A DNA stretch of 64,000 bases from DATMRF01 sp035566435 (GTDB lineage: Bacteria; Verrucomicrobiota; Verrucomicrobiia; Limisphaerales; UBA8199). This document shows positions 9,589 through 18,458 of this stretch, piece after piece (positions within the stretch are counted from its first letter, which is position 1; each line of letters starts with the position of its first letter). The stretch covers positions 1-64,000 of the forward strand of contig DATMRF010000117.1 of assembly GCA_035566435.1 (NCBI GenBank), written 5' to 3'. Below the pieces are notes generated by a model. That model saw only the letters and a program-made list of their open reading frames with translations, did no database searches and had not been told where the DNA came from. A program made the translations under genes and the position numbers.

Positions 9589-10839
9589 ATGAGAACCCTC
9601 CCGATCTTCCTCGCTTTCTTCCTGATGGGCCTGGCCGACGCGATGGGCCCCATGTCCGACGCGGTGAAAAACCAGTACCAACTAAGCAATGTGGTGTCCA
9701 CGTTGTTGTCGTTCTTCGTTTTCATCGCCTTTGCAGCCTTCAGTGTTCCGGGCGGCTTGCTGGCGGCTCGCATCGGCAAGAAAAAACTACTTCTGCTTGG
9801 CCTGGGCCTCAATGCACTCGCGTGCTTGGTCCCATCCCTGCAGGCACCCAGCTTCGTGCTGTTACTCGCGTGCATTTTTCTACTGGGTGTCGGCACCACG
9901 TTCCTGCAGGTCGCAGGCAATCCCATTATGCGGGATGTGAGCGCGGAAGGCCGGTATAGCCGAAATCTAGCCTTTGCTCAGGGCATCAAGGGCATTGGCA
10001 GCACCGCTTGCACTCACTTGGTGATCGTCATCGGCAGCATCGCTTTGTTCAAAAACATGGGTTGGCGCGGTACCTTCCCGCTATTTTTCGTGCTTATGTC
10101 CGTCGCCTTCCTGGGGGTTCTGATGGTGCAAGTGAAAGAAACAAAAGCGGATGTGCCGCCGAGCATTGGCTCCAGCCTTGGCTTGCTTAAGGAACCAATC
10201 TTTCTATTGGCAGTGGTTGGCATTTTTCTCTACGTCGGCGCCGAGGCCTCCATGGGGCGATTCCTACTCCCGACTCTGCAGGGTATTGGTATCGATGAAA
10301 AGGCGGCAGCCTTTGGTCCCGCGCTTTCCTTCCTAGATCATTGCCTGTCCGTCATCTTTCCCGGCTCCTCACCGGCCAGCAGGCTAGGCCCGGTACTATT
10401 CTTCGCCATGCTTACCATCGGCCGTCTCCTGGGTAGTGCAGTACTCACTATCATGAGCCCCCGCACCTGCTTCAGGCTCTCAGCGCTGCTGGGTGTTCTT
10501 GGCGCGGCGGCACTTATGACGGGCTCCCAATCCTTGGCGATCCCGGGCGTTCTTGCTGCTGGCCTTGGGTTCGCCAACATTTGGCCAATGCTGTTTTCGA
10601 TAACGGTTGAGGAAAAACCCCAGTGCGCAAACGAACTCAGCGGACTGATGTGTATGGCCATCTCGGGCGGCGCCATTGTGCCCCTGGTTATGGGGCAGTT
10701 GCGTGACCTGAAATGGGGAGCTGTGTCCTTCGCCGTTCCCGCTGTGTGCTTCGGCTATCTGCTGATTCTGTCGCTTCGGGGCGGTCGCAAGCCGGCGGCC
10801 GCAGCCCCAGTTCCCCAGCCACAAACCGCTAAATCCTAA
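9589..10839 (+). CDS. MFS transporter, FucP/sugar permease group
   Basis: 416 residues with about 12 hydrophobic segments. The first helix begins LPIFLAFFLMGLADAMGPMSD. A family loop motif after helix 2-3 is visible as GGLLAARIGKKKLLLLGLGL, and the QVAGNPIMRDV segment fits the L-fucose/hexose proton symporter group. It precedes a ROK kinase gene on the same strand by 155 bases, so uptake of a sugar followed by phosphorylation is a reasonable reading. It differs in sequence from the truncated permease at 8313, so the two are not simple duplicates. Confidence 0.85.
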   Translation: MRTLPIFLAFFLMGLADAMGPMSDAVKNQYQLSNVVSTLLSFFVFIAFAAFSVPGGLLAARIGKKKLLLLGLGLNALACLVPSLQAPSFVLLLACIFLLGVGTTFLQVAGNPIMRDVSAEGRYSRNLAFAQGIKGIGSTACTHLVIVIGSIALFKNMGWRGTFPLFFVLMSVAFLGVLMVQVKETKADVPPSIGSSLGLLKEPIFLLAVVGIFLYVGAEASMGRFLLPTLQGIGIDEKAAAFGPALSFLDHCLSVIFPGSSPASRLGPVLFFAMLTIGRLLGSAVLTIMSPRTCFRLSALLGVLGAAALMTGSQSLAIPGVLAAGLGFANIWPMLFSITVEEKPQCANELSGLMCMAISGGAIVPLVMGQLRDLKWGAVSFAVPAVCFGYLLILSLRGGRKPAAAAPVPQPQTAKS

Positions 10840-10961
10840 CCCCTAGAATGAAGCGGATTGTGTCGCGCTGCGACATTCCGATGGTATCCGCGAACTTCAG
10901 TCCGCGGGAACGCCACGGGAAAAGCTCGCGCGTCGCGTAGTGACGCCTGCACAAGTCAACG

Positions 10962-10989
10962 ATTACCCATTACCAATCACCAAACACAA
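10962..10989 (+). repeat. Heptanucleotide repeat abutting the ROK start codon
   Basis: GATTACC, CATTACC, AATCACC and AAACACA follow each other with a period of seven bases and stop five bases before the ROK ATG. They occupy the place where a ribosome binding site would be; none is visible. Similar GATTAC words recur at 34921 and, on the other strand, at 54599. Confidence 0.55.
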
Positions 10990-10994
10990 ACCCG

Positions 10995-12101
10995 ATGAGC
11001 ACCAACAACGACAAACGCATCGTCATGACCCTTGACGCAGGCGGCACCAACTTCCGGTTCTCCGCCGTCCGCGGCAACAAGCCTGTCGCCGAAACACTCA
11101 GCCTGCCCTCCTGCGGGGACAACCTCGACAAATGCCTGGCCAATATTGTTGAAGGGTTCACACAGATTAAGCAGGCGTGTCCAAAGCCGCCCGTGGCCAT
11201 CAGCTTCGCCTTTCCTGGACCGGCCGATTACCCGAACGGCATCATTGGCGACCTGGGGAACCTGCCCGGGTTCCGCGGCGGCATTGCGCTGGGGCCGCTG
11301 CTCCACAAGCGGTTTGGCATTCCGACTTTCATCAACAACGACGGTGACCTGTTCGTTTACGGCGAGGCCATCGCCGGGTTCCTCCCCTACGTGAATGACC
11401 TTTTGAAAAAGGCCGGCAGCCCCAAACGTTACAAGAACCTCTTCGGGGTGACCCTGGGCACCGGGTTCGGTGGCGGGATTGTCCGCGATGGCGAATTGTT
11501 TACGGGCGACAACTCTATGGCGGGGGAGGTTTGGTTGCTGCGCAACAAGTTGCAGCCGGGGACAAACGCCGAAGAGGGCGCCAGCATCCGCGCCGTGCGC
11601 CGCGCCTACGCGGAAAAAACCGGTGTGCCGTTCGACCAGGTCCCCGAGCCGAAGGTGCTTTTCGAAATCGGGCGCGGCCAACAACCGGGCGACCAGGCCT
11701 CCGCCATCGAGGCCTTCCGTAAGATGGGCGAGGTGGTGGGTGACGCGATGGCGCAGGCGCTGACACTCGTGGATGGCCTGGCGGTGATTGGCGGCGGCGT
11801 CTCCGGCTCCTGGCCATTGTTCCTGCCGGCGCTTGTGGACGAGCTCAACAGCACCTACACCGCGCCTAATGGCAGCAAGTTTCGCCGCCTGGTGCAGGTC
11901 GCGTTCAATCTCGAGGACTCCACGCAGCGGAAGAAGTTCTTGAAAGGCGAGACGAGTGAAATCACCGTGCCAGGCACGCAGCGCAAGCTGAAGTACGACC
12001 CGCTGGCACGGATCGGCGTCGGCATGTCGCGCCTGGGGACCAGCGAAGCCGTGGCCATCGGCGCTTACGCGTTCGCCCTGCGCAAGCTCGACCGGGCATG
12101 A
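10995..12101 (+). CDS. ROK-family sugar kinase-like protein
   Basis: 368 residues with the ROK ATP-binding start DAGGTNFR (about 14-21), a catalytic region with NNDGDLFVYGEA, and the glycine-rich LGTGFGGGIV. ROK proteins phosphorylate sugars such as glucose or N-acetyl sugars, or act as repressors; no DNA-binding domain is present here. Unlike classical ROK kinases it lacks the Cys-rich zinc site (CxCGxxGC) after the GE motif; the corresponding stretch is AGEVWLLRNKLQPGTNAEEG. The gene directly follows the MFS permease and precedes an MnmC-like gene by 10 bases. Confidence 0.85.
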   Translation: MSTNNDKRIVMTLDAGGTNFRFSAVRGNKPVAETLSLPSCGDNLDKCLANIVEGFTQIKQACPKPPVAISFAFPGPADYPNGIIGDLGNLPGFRGGIALGPLLHKRFGIPTFINNDGDLFVYGEAIAGFLPYVNDLLKKAGSPKRYKNLFGVTLGTGFGGGIVRDGELFTGDNSMAGEVWLLRNKLQPGTNAEEGASIRAVRRAYAEKTGVPFDQVPEPKVLFEIGRGQQPGDQASAIEAFRKMGEVVGDAMAQALTLVDGLAVIGGGVSGSWPLFLPALVDELNSTYTAPNGSKFRRLVQVAFNLEDSTQRKKFLKGETSEITVPGTQRKLKYDPLARIGVGMSRLGTSEAVAIGAYAFALRKLDRA

Positions 12102-12111
12102 TACGCTTCCC

Positions 12112-12969
12112 GTGTCCACGCCCGGCGGATATCGCATCGTCAAACTAGCCAGCGGCGCGCACAGCGTCCGTTCGCTCGCGCATGCGGAGACCTTCCACCC
12201 GGTGGTTGGCCCGGTAGCCGAAGCCGAGGCGCTCTATGTCCGGCAACTGCGCCTGCTCGAACGAATCGCCACTCACCGGGGTGAGTTCGTCATCTGGGAT
12301 GTCGGGCTCGGAGCCGCCGCCAACGCGGTTACGGTTCTGCGCGCAACCCGGGAGCTGCCGTGCTCCATCCGCATCGTCAGCTTCGACCACACCCTCGAAC
12401 CGCTCGAGTTTGCGCTGCGGCATACCGCGCACCTCGATTATCTGATTGGGTACGAGGACCGGCTCTCGTCGTTGATTCGCGAGCGGCAAGTGTCGTTCAA
12501 GGACGGCCTGCAGTCCGTCGCCTGGGAAATGCACCTGGCGGATTTCCCCACCCTGGTCGCGGAGCCCTCCGCACCTGGCCTGTCCAAACCGCACGTAATC
12601 ATGTTTGATGCATTTTCACCGGCCAAAAATGCCGCGATGTGGACCGAGCCGTTATTTGCGCATCTTTACCACCTGCTCAACCCAAATCGTCCCTGTGCGT
12701 TACCGACATATTCGCGCAGCACGATGCTGCGGGTAACGCTGCTGCTGGCGGGATTCTGGGTGGGCATCGGACACGCGACCGGCGAAAAGGAGGAAACCAC
12801 CATCGCCGCCAATGCGCCCGAACTCATCGAAGAGCCGCTCGATAGCCGCTGGCTCGAGCGCGCGCGCCGCTCGACAAGCGCCGAACCAATGTGGGAACCG
12901 GTCTATCGGCAGGCACCGCTCGCGACTGAAACATGGGCAAAGCTGCAGCAGCACCCGCAATTCAGGTAG
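12112..12969 (+). CDS. MnmC-like SAM-dependent methyltransferase
   Basis: 285 residues, GTG start. The MnmC2-like domain is recognisable from a SAM-site region (FVIWDVGLGAAANAVTVLRA), and the conserved MFDAFSPAKNAAMWTEPLF, LPTYSRSTMLRVTLLLAGF and the final GHATGEKEETTIA. MnmC2 domains carry out the last methylation of mnm5(s2)U in the tRNA wobble position. No FAD-dependent oxidase domain is attached, so this is a stand-alone methyltransferase of that family. It lies 10 bases after the ROK gene and close to a dihydrouridine synthase gene, another tRNA modifier. Confidence 0.82.
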   Translation: MSTPGGYRIVKLASGAHSVRSLAHAETFHPVVGPVAEAEALYVRQLRLLERIATHRGEFVIWDVGLGAAANAVTVLRATRELPCSIRIVSFDHTLEPLEFALRHTAHLDYLIGYEDRLSSLIRERQVSFKDGLQSVAWEMHLADFPTLVAEPSAPGLSKPHVIMFDAFSPAKNAAMWTEPLFAHLYHLLNPNRPCALPTYSRSTMLRVTLLLAGFWVGIGHATGEKEETTIAANAPELIEEPLDSRWLERARRSTSAEPMWEPVYRQAPLATETWAKLQQHPQFR

Positions 12970-13053
12970 CGCAACGAGGCCAAGCCACCTGATTCCGGCC
13001 TTTGCATCTTTGCATCTTTGCGTTAAAGATCAGGCTATTCTTTGAGTTGTTTC

Positions 13054-14103
13054 GTGGATTCGCATCAAACATTTCAAAACCTGTTATCGGGATCTGCGCC
13101 GCTGCTCGCGCTGGCCCCGATGCAGGAGGTCACGGATCTGCCGTTCTGCAAGCTGCTGTCAACCTTTGGCGGGCCGGATGTTTATTTCACGGAATATTTC
13201 CGGGTGTATCCGACTTCGAACCTCGACAAGAATATTCTTAAGTTCGTTACTGAAAACCCCACCGGCAGGCCGGTCATCGCCCAGATGATTGGCAACGACA
13301 TTCCTTCCCTCGTGCGCACGGCGCGCGAGCTGCAGCAGTATCCGATCGCCGGCGTGGACCTGAACCTGGGTTGCCCCGCACCCGTGGTCTATCGCAAGTG
13401 CGCCGGCGGCGGTCTCCTGCGCGACCCCAAGCACGTCGATGCCATCCTCGGCGCGTTGCGCGACGCGATTACCACTAAATTCAGCGTGAAGACCCGGATT
13501 GGCTTTGATTCGCCCGACGTTTTTTCAGAGCTGCTGCCGATCTTCGCGAGGCATTCGCTGGATTTGCTGACAGTGCACGGCCGGACGGTTAAAGAGATGT
13601 ATCGCAGCGAGGTGCATTACGATTACATCGCCCGCGCGGTCAAGGAAATGACTTGCCCGGTGCTGGCAAACGGGAACGTTTATTCCGCGCAAAAGGCGGT
13701 TGAGGTACTGAAACTCACCGGCGCGCGCGGCTTGATGATTGGCCGCGGCGCGATTCGCAATCCCTGGCTGTTCCACCAGATTCGCCAACACCAGCGCGGC
13801 GAACCGCTGTTTCTGCCGTGCGGCCTGGATGTGCTGGTGTATGTGCGAGCCTTATACGAAGCGGTCTGCTCGCCCGGCGTGCGCGAGATTTCCCAGGTGC
13901 AGAAAATGAAGAAGTATATGAACTATCTCGGTCTGGGCGCCGAGGCCACCGGCCACTTCCTGCACCAGATTCGCCGGGTAACAACCAGGGCCGATTTCTT
14001 CAGCGTGTGCGAGACGTTCCTGAGCCACGACCAACCGATGCCGCTCGAGCCGTTTAAGCTGAATTTGCACGCGGCGGATGTGGTCGGCGGAGAGCAGTGG
14101 TGA
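13054..14103 (+). CDS. tRNA-dihydrouridine synthase (Dus family)
   Basis: 349 residues from GTG 13054; a TTG at 13042 would add four residues. The TIM-barrel start LLALAPMQEVTDLPFCKL, the FMN-binding GVDLNLGCPAPVVYRKCAGG with the catalytic cysteine, the TVHGRTVKEMYRSEVHYDYI phosphate/substrate region and the ANGNVYSAQKAVEVL and MIGRGAIRNPWLF segments are all present. The enzyme reduces uridine to dihydrouridine in tRNA using NADPH and FMN. Length and motifs are normal. Confidence 0.92.
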   Translation: MDSHQTFQNLLSGSAPLLALAPMQEVTDLPFCKLLSTFGGPDVYFTEYFRVYPTSNLDKNILKFVTENPTGRPVIAQMIGNDIPSLVRTARELQQYPIAGVDLNLGCPAPVVYRKCAGGGLLRDPKHVDAILGALRDAITTKFSVKTRIGFDSPDVFSELLPIFARHSLDLLTVHGRTVKEMYRSEVHYDYIARAVKEMTCPVLANGNVYSAQKAVEVLKLTGARGLMIGRGAIRNPWLFHQIRQHQRGEPLFLPCGLDVLVYVRALYEAVCSPGVREISQVQKMKKYMNYLGLGAEATGHFLHQIRRVTTRADFFSVCETFLSHDQPMPLEPFKLNLHAADVVGGEQW

Positions 14104-14145
14104 GTCCACAGTCCACGGACCAAAGGACTACAGGACCACAGGACG
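14104..14145 (+). repeat. Heptad word array GTCCACA/GGACTAC
   Basis: Six seven-base words in a row (GTCCACA, GTCCACG, GACCAAA, GGACTAC, AGGACCA, CAGGACG) directly follow the dus stop codon. Confidence 0.5.
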
Positions 14146-14195
14146 ACCTGCCGAAGCCCTAAGGCCATCGCCTGTGGACCGGGGACTTTGGACTG

Positions 14196-14232
14196 TGGTC
14201 CCGTGGTCCCGTGGTCCCGTGGTCCCGTGGTC
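14196..14232 (+). repeat. Octamer tandem repeat TGGTCCCG
   Basis: Four perfect copies of TGGTCCCG plus five bases of a fifth. The region between dus and the yraN-like gene consists almost wholly of GGAC/GTCC words in both orientations. Confidence 0.85.
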
Positions 14233-14271
14233 CGCGACCTGTGACGTGTGACCTGCGGACTTGGGACTCAC

Positions 14272-14706
14272 CTACCCGTAACGGTACGGCCGTTCCATCG
14301 CAAAAGCATTTGGCAGGTGGCGCACTTCCCTTACAGCGCCCTCCTCGAGCAAGACCTCCACGATATCGAACCGGACCCTGACCCTGGGATTTTTAAGGAG
14401 CCGGAGGTAATCCAGCGCGGCCCGGGTGAGGCGCTGGCGGCGCTCTGCGTTGACGGCGGCGGCCGGACGCGTCCACTCTTCCGACGAGCGCGTCTTGACC
14501 TCGACGAATACGAGGCAGTCCTTTTCCCGGCAGACCAAATCAATCTCGCCCCGCGGTGAGCGAAAATTCGCCGTTAAAACCTTCAAGCCCTGCCGCTGGA
14601 GTTGCTTCCTGGCGGCGCGCTCGCCCAGTTCACCATAACGGAGGTGCAGCGGCTTTTGTCTGCCGTTCCACCAGGCGCCGATGCGCAGGAGCAAATTCAT
14701 AGCCAT
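14272..14706 (-). CDS. YraN/UPF0102 family nuclease-fold protein
   Basis: 144 residues from ATG 14706, with AAGG eight bases upstream. The core RYGELGERAARKQLQRQGLK, GEIDLVCREKDCLVFVEVKT (the D-ExK motif of restriction-endonuclease-like folds) and RQRLTRAALDYLR are characteristic of UPF0102. The family is often adjacent to rnhB, which is found 1 kb away here, with only a methyltransferase gene between. The biochemical role is not established; a Holliday junction or DNA-uptake link has been suggested for relatives. Confidence 0.9.
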   Translation of the reverse strand: MAMNLLLRIGAWWNGRQKPLHLRYGELGERAARKQLQRQGLKVLTANFRSPRGEIDLVCREKDCLVFVEVKTRSSEEWTRPAAAVNAERRQRLTRAALDYLRLLKNPRVRVRFDIVEVLLEEGAVREVRHLPNAFAMERPYRYG

Positions 14707-14827
14707 AGGGAGTGCCTTCTGATGACGGTCCCGGCTCCTTTTACAACTGCGCAGGCAGCGTGACAAAGGAAATGTCGAAATTGAGTTTCCTTGCAGTCGG
14801 CCGGTTTCCTGACGAGCCTGAGGCCCC

Positions 14828-15739
14828 ATGAGCGCAACGCCGATTTCCCGCCCTTGCCCGGTCTGCGGCGCCGGTGAAGCCGCCAACTACCTCCTGAAGG
14901 GCGAACTGCGCCTGGTGCGCTGCCGCCGCTGCGGCATGGTCTTCGTCAATCCTGTGCCGGACGAATTCGCGTCGGGAAAGTATTATAACAAGTTAGGCAC
15001 GGATTATTACCTCTCCCCCGCCAAGCTTGAAAGCGACTTCGCGGATGTGCGATTTGAGCGCGAGTTGCGGCTCTTTCGAAAGCACTGCGCACGCGGCGCC
15101 GTGCTGGATGTAGGATGCTCGACCGGCGCGTTTCTTTATCAACTGAACCGGCGTTTTCCAGGGGATTACGACTTGGTGGGCAACGACGCGAGCGGACCTG
15201 CCCTGGATTATGCCGCGGCGCGCGGGGTGGTCGTGGTTCGCGGGGCGTTTCCGGAAGAGGATTTTGCCGGCAAAGCGTTTGACGCGGTGACTTTTTGGGC
15301 GGTGCTCGAGCACCTTTACGACCCCAAAGCGTTTCTGGAGAAGGCCGGGGCGGTGCTCAAACCTCAGGGCCTTTGTTTCGTGCTCGTCCCCAACATGCAA
15401 TCCCTCGCCGCACGATTGCTGGGACGCCGGTACCGGTACGTTTACGCGCAACATCTCAATTATTTCACCCGGCGGACCCTGGTGACGCTCGTCCAGGCTC
15501 GTTTCTGCGTGCTCGCATCGGTCTCCACTCACTTTAACCCGGTGGTGGTGTGGCAGGACTGGCGGCGAGGTGGGAAGGAGGTTTCTGATAATCAGCGCGC
15601 CGAACTCTTGAAGCGCACCACCGCTTATAAGCAGAATCCATGGCTCAAACCCGTCAGCGGCCTGTACCATCTCACCGAGCGGGCGCTGGGGTGGCTGAAC
15701 CTGGCGGATAACCTCGTGCTGGTGTTGCGGAAAAAGTGA
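14828..15739 (+). CDS. Class I methyltransferase with N-terminal zinc ribbon
   Basis: 303 residues. A four-cysteine ribbon (CPVCG ... CRRCG, residues 9-39) precedes a Methyltransf_23-type domain: VLDVGCSTGAFLYQL is the SAM glycine loop, FDAVTFWAVLEHLYDPKAFL and GLCFVLVPNMQSLAARLLG follow. Such proteins often methylate sugars or lipids in envelope polysaccharide synthesis, but the substrate here is not evident. It is divergent from the yraN-like gene. Confidence 0.85.
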   Translation: MSATPISRPCPVCGAGEAANYLLKGELRLVRCRRCGMVFVNPVPDEFASGKYYNKLGTDYYLSPAKLESDFADVRFERELRLFRKHCARGAVLDVGCSTGAFLYQLNRRFPGDYDLVGNDASGPALDYAAARGVVVVRGAFPEEDFAGKAFDAVTFWAVLEHLYDPKAFLEKAGAVLKPQGLCFVLVPNMQSLAARLLGRRYRYVYAQHLNYFTRRTLVTLVQARFCVLASVSTHFNPVVVWQDWRRGGKEVSDNQRAELLKRTTAYKQNPWLKPVSGLYHLTERALGWLNLADNLVLVLRKK

Positions 15740-15769
15740 GCTGCGACGCCGGCTTTGCGTGAAAGCTGC

Positions 15770-16477
15770 TTAGGCCAACGGAGCGGGCGAGGATGGCCGG
15801 GTGCCCACCAGGTCCGCATCAAAGAGGTCCATTTCGGTCGCGACCGGACGGAAGGGCGAAAAACTCCGGCGATGGATCGGACACGGACCAAGCGCCTGGA
15901 TGGCGGCGAGGTGGCGCGGCGTACCGTAGCCTTTGTGTTCGGCAAAGCCGTAGCCGGGAAACTGCTTCTCGAAGTCCAGCATCAGGCGGTCACGGGTGAC
16001 TTTCGCCAACACGCTGGCGGCGGCGATGGAGTAACTCCGGGCATCACCCTGGACCAATGCCGTCTGCGGATAGGTCAGCCAGCGAATCCGCAGTCCGTCC
16101 ACCAGGACGTGCTGCGGCCGGGGCTTCAACTGGTCCAGCGCCAGGTTCATCGCCCGCCAGGCAGCCTGCCGAATGTTGATTCGATCGATCATGTCCACAT
16201 CGACGGTTGCAATGGCCGAGCGGATCTCCGGGTGTGACCTGAGCGCGGCAAAATACTCCTCGCGTTGCAGTTCGGTCAGTTGCTTCGAGTCGTTTAGCCC
16301 ACGAAGCCTGGGCCACAAGCCCGTCTCCCGCCAGTGGCAAGGGAAAACGACCGCCGCAGCGACGACGGGTCCGGCCAAGGGGCCGCACCCGGCTTCGTCC
16401 ACCCCCGCGACCAGCGTCAGCCCCTGCTGCCACAGCTCGCGCTCATGGGCAAGCCGATGCCAAAATTTCGCGCTCAT
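15770..16477 (-). CDS. rnhB: Ribonuclease HII
   Basis: 235 residues from ATG 16477, with AGGA nine bases upstream; the open frame continues to 16753 without support. Active-site acids are visible in GVDEAG (Asp-Glu), LNDSKQL and HVLVDG; KVTRDRLM and the GYGFAEHKGYGT region are also conserved. The enzyme cuts RNA in RNA-DNA hybrids, including single ribonucleotides in DNA. The usual GRG of the DEAGRGPLAGP motif reads GCG here (DEAGCGPLAGPV), an unusual change at a residue that contacts the ribonucleotide. Confidence 0.93.
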   Translation of the reverse strand: MSAKFWHRLAHERELWQQGLTLVAGVDEAGCGPLAGPVVAAAVVFPCHWRETGLWPRLRGLNDSKQLTELQREEYFAALRSHPEIRSAIATVDVDMIDRINIRQAAWRAMNLALDQLKPRPQHVLVDGLRIRWLTYPQTALVQGDARSYSIAAASVLAKVTRDRLMLDFEKQFPGYGFAEHKGYGTPRHLAAIQALGPCPIHRRSFSPFRPVATEMDLFDADLVGTRPSSPAPLA

Positions 16478-16713
16478 CCGATTTGTTCCTGATCGAAGCA
16501 TTAAGCGGTTACTGAGTGCAAGCAGAGTTTGGGCCGGGGCCTGGAGATGAGTGACGGGTGCGAGGTGGCCGGTGAATAAGTTTGGAACTGCGGCGGCTTG
16601 ACAGTTTGGCTTGTCGGCTTCACTGTCAGCCTGAATCCGGCATGAGCAGAACGCAGCTTCGCATCCTAAACGTTTCAGGCGTCGCGTGTTCGTTTGCCCA
16701 ATTGTTTTTTCGC

Positions 16714-17757
16714 ATGAAATTTTTCCCTTGCCACATTCGCAGCGCCGCCGCATTGGCAGCGACGCTGGCTTTCAGCCCGCTAAACTCGCTCGCTGCCGAC
16801 GCCACTAATTCAACGGCCAGCGGGTTGGAGACGACTAACGCCCAGGAAGTGATGCGGTCCTACCTGCAACTCCAGGAGCAACTGCACCAAACCCAGCTCG
16901 CGGTTGAGGAAAACCGGAAAGAAGCCCGCGAGACCGCCGCCCGGTCTGCGGAGGCGTTGACGGGCCGGCTGCAGGCCATCGAGCAGGCGCTGGCCTCCCA
17001 ACGCGGGCGGGAGCTCGAGTCGATGCAAAGCACGAACCGCGTGATGGTCGCCGTCGCCGGGAGTTTTGCGACGCTCGGGTTCGTCGCCATGGTGCTCATG
17101 GCGTATTTTCAATGGCGAACGGTCAATGGCCTGGCGGAGATTTCGGCCGCACTTCCGCCGGCGCGCGCGCTCGGCGCGGGCCCGGCCTTCGCGGCATTGG
17201 GAGCCGGGGATGCTCGCTTGATGGCGGGCGGCCCGGCCGAACAATCCAACCTCCGGCTGCTTGGCGCCATGGAACAACTCGAGAAACGCCTTTACGACCT
17301 GGAGCATACGTCCCGGCCTACGCTGACGCGGATGGCCGAGCCTGACTCGCCTTCGGCGAATGGAACCGACGAGCCGGCTTCCACGAATGGCGGTTCGCCA
17401 GCTTCGCCAATCGACGCGTCGGGCGCAGCCGAAGGCGACCGTGTCTCGGTGTTGCTCGGCAAAGGGCAATCGATGCTCCATCTCGACAATGCTGAGGGCG
17501 CGCTTGGCTGTTTTGAGGAGGCCCTGGCGCTGGAGCCCAACAACGCCGACGCGCTGGTAAAAAAAGGCGCGGCGCTCGAGCGGCTACAACGGCTTACTGA
17601 GGCGATTGAATGCTACGACCGGGCCATCGCCGCAAACAACTCGATGACCATTGCCTATCTCCACAAGGGCGGTCTATTCAACCGCATGGAACGGTACAAT
17701 GAAGCTTTGGAATGCTACGAACTGGCGCTGAGGACCCAGGAAAAAAAAGTGGCCTGA
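16714..17757 (+). CDS. Exported, membrane-anchored coiled-coil TPR protein
   Basis: 347 residues from ATG 16714, chosen because a signal peptide follows (KFFPCHIRSAAALAATLAFS). A coiled coil rich in Gln/Glu occupies about 45-105 (VMRSYLQLQEQLHQTQLAVE), a single transmembrane helix about 112-136 (VMVAVAGSFATLGFVAMVLM), then a low-complexity linker. Three TPR units end the protein (about 245-345: LGKGQSMLHLDNAEGALGCF, LVKKGAALERLQRLTEAIEC, AYLHKGGLFNRMERYNEALE). TPRs suggest protein-protein contacts. No specific homologue recognised. Confidence 0.75.
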   Translation: MKFFPCHIRSAAALAATLAFSPLNSLAADATNSTASGLETTNAQEVMRSYLQLQEQLHQTQLAVEENRKEARETAARSAEALTGRLQAIEQALASQRGRELESMQSTNRVMVAVAGSFATLGFVAMVLMAYFQWRTVNGLAEISAALPPARALGAGPAFAALGAGDARLMAGGPAEQSNLRLLGAMEQLEKRLYDLEHTSRPTLTRMAEPDSPSANGTDEPASTNGGSPASPIDASGAAEGDRVSVLLGKGQSMLHLDNAEGALGCFEEALALEPNNADALVKKGAALERLQRLTEAIECYDRAIAANNSMTIAYLHKGGLFNRMERYNEALECYELALRTQEKKVA

Positions 17758-17774
17758 GCTCACCCCAGAACCAA

Positions 17775-18242
17775 CTACCACAGAAACGACTGCTGTGCGC
17801 CCAGGAGGTGGGCGCCTTCCCACAACGTTGCCCGCCATGCCGTCACGCCTCCAAATTGCTTATAATCCTCGCCGGTCAAAGTGACGTCAGTCCAGCGGCT
17901 GAACGGGCTTCCAATATTCTCGACGGGGAGATCGAACACGAGCTGTTTCGGCAGATTCCCCGCCGCCGCGCCGCGCAATTCAAGCCGCAACTTCAGCGGT
18001 TCCCAGAGCGCGCCGCTGGTCTTCCATTGAATGAAAAAGCGGATGCCCGAGCGCTGAGCCGGATGCGCTCGCAATGTCGCCTGGTAGGCGTCGCGCTCAT
18101 ACAAGCTCGACGAGAGGGAAGTGCGGCCTTTCAGGTCGAGGAATTCCGGCAAGACTTTGAGCACCCGACCACTCCCGGCGTGAGCCGGGAGCGCCAACGC
18201 CAGCCATCCGGCGCCTAAGAGCGAAATCAGCGACCGCCGCAT
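17775..18242 (-). CDS. Exported protein of unknown function
   Basis: 155 residues from ATG 18242, with a clear signal peptide (RRSLISLLGAGWLALALPAHA). The mature part (GSGRVLKVLPEFLDLKGRTS ... RFFIQWKTSG ... WTDVTLTGEDYKQFGGVTAW) looks like a single beta-rich domain. I recognise no named family. It ends 17 bases from the convergent TPR gene. Confidence 0.7.
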   Translation of the reverse strand: MRRSLISLLGAGWLALALPAHAGSGRVLKVLPEFLDLKGRTSLSSSLYERDAYQATLRAHPAQRSGIRFFIQWKTSGALWEPLKLRLELRGAAAGNLPKQLVFDLPVENIGSPFSRWTDVTLTGEDYKQFGGVTAWRATLWEGAHLLGAQQSFLW

Positions 18243-18458
18243 GAGCCACAAATAATCAGCGCCCAAAGCAAAAACAAGACGCGATTTTGGTGGAGCTTTC
18301 CGGTGGGTGCATCTGAACACCGTCCTCAGCTGTATCCATGCAGTTGAACAGGAGATAACGAAGAAATGAGCGTGCGAGCACCGGGTTGGCAAACATTCCA
18401 CAGGCTTCCGTAGCCTTCCGCGGTCCTTCAGGCCGCAGGTCCCTGCGCCGCCGTTATC

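Noticed and set aside
10977..12143. 388-residue open frame on the minus strand
   Set aside because: Fully antisense to the ROK kinase gene, which has clear ATP-binding motifs.
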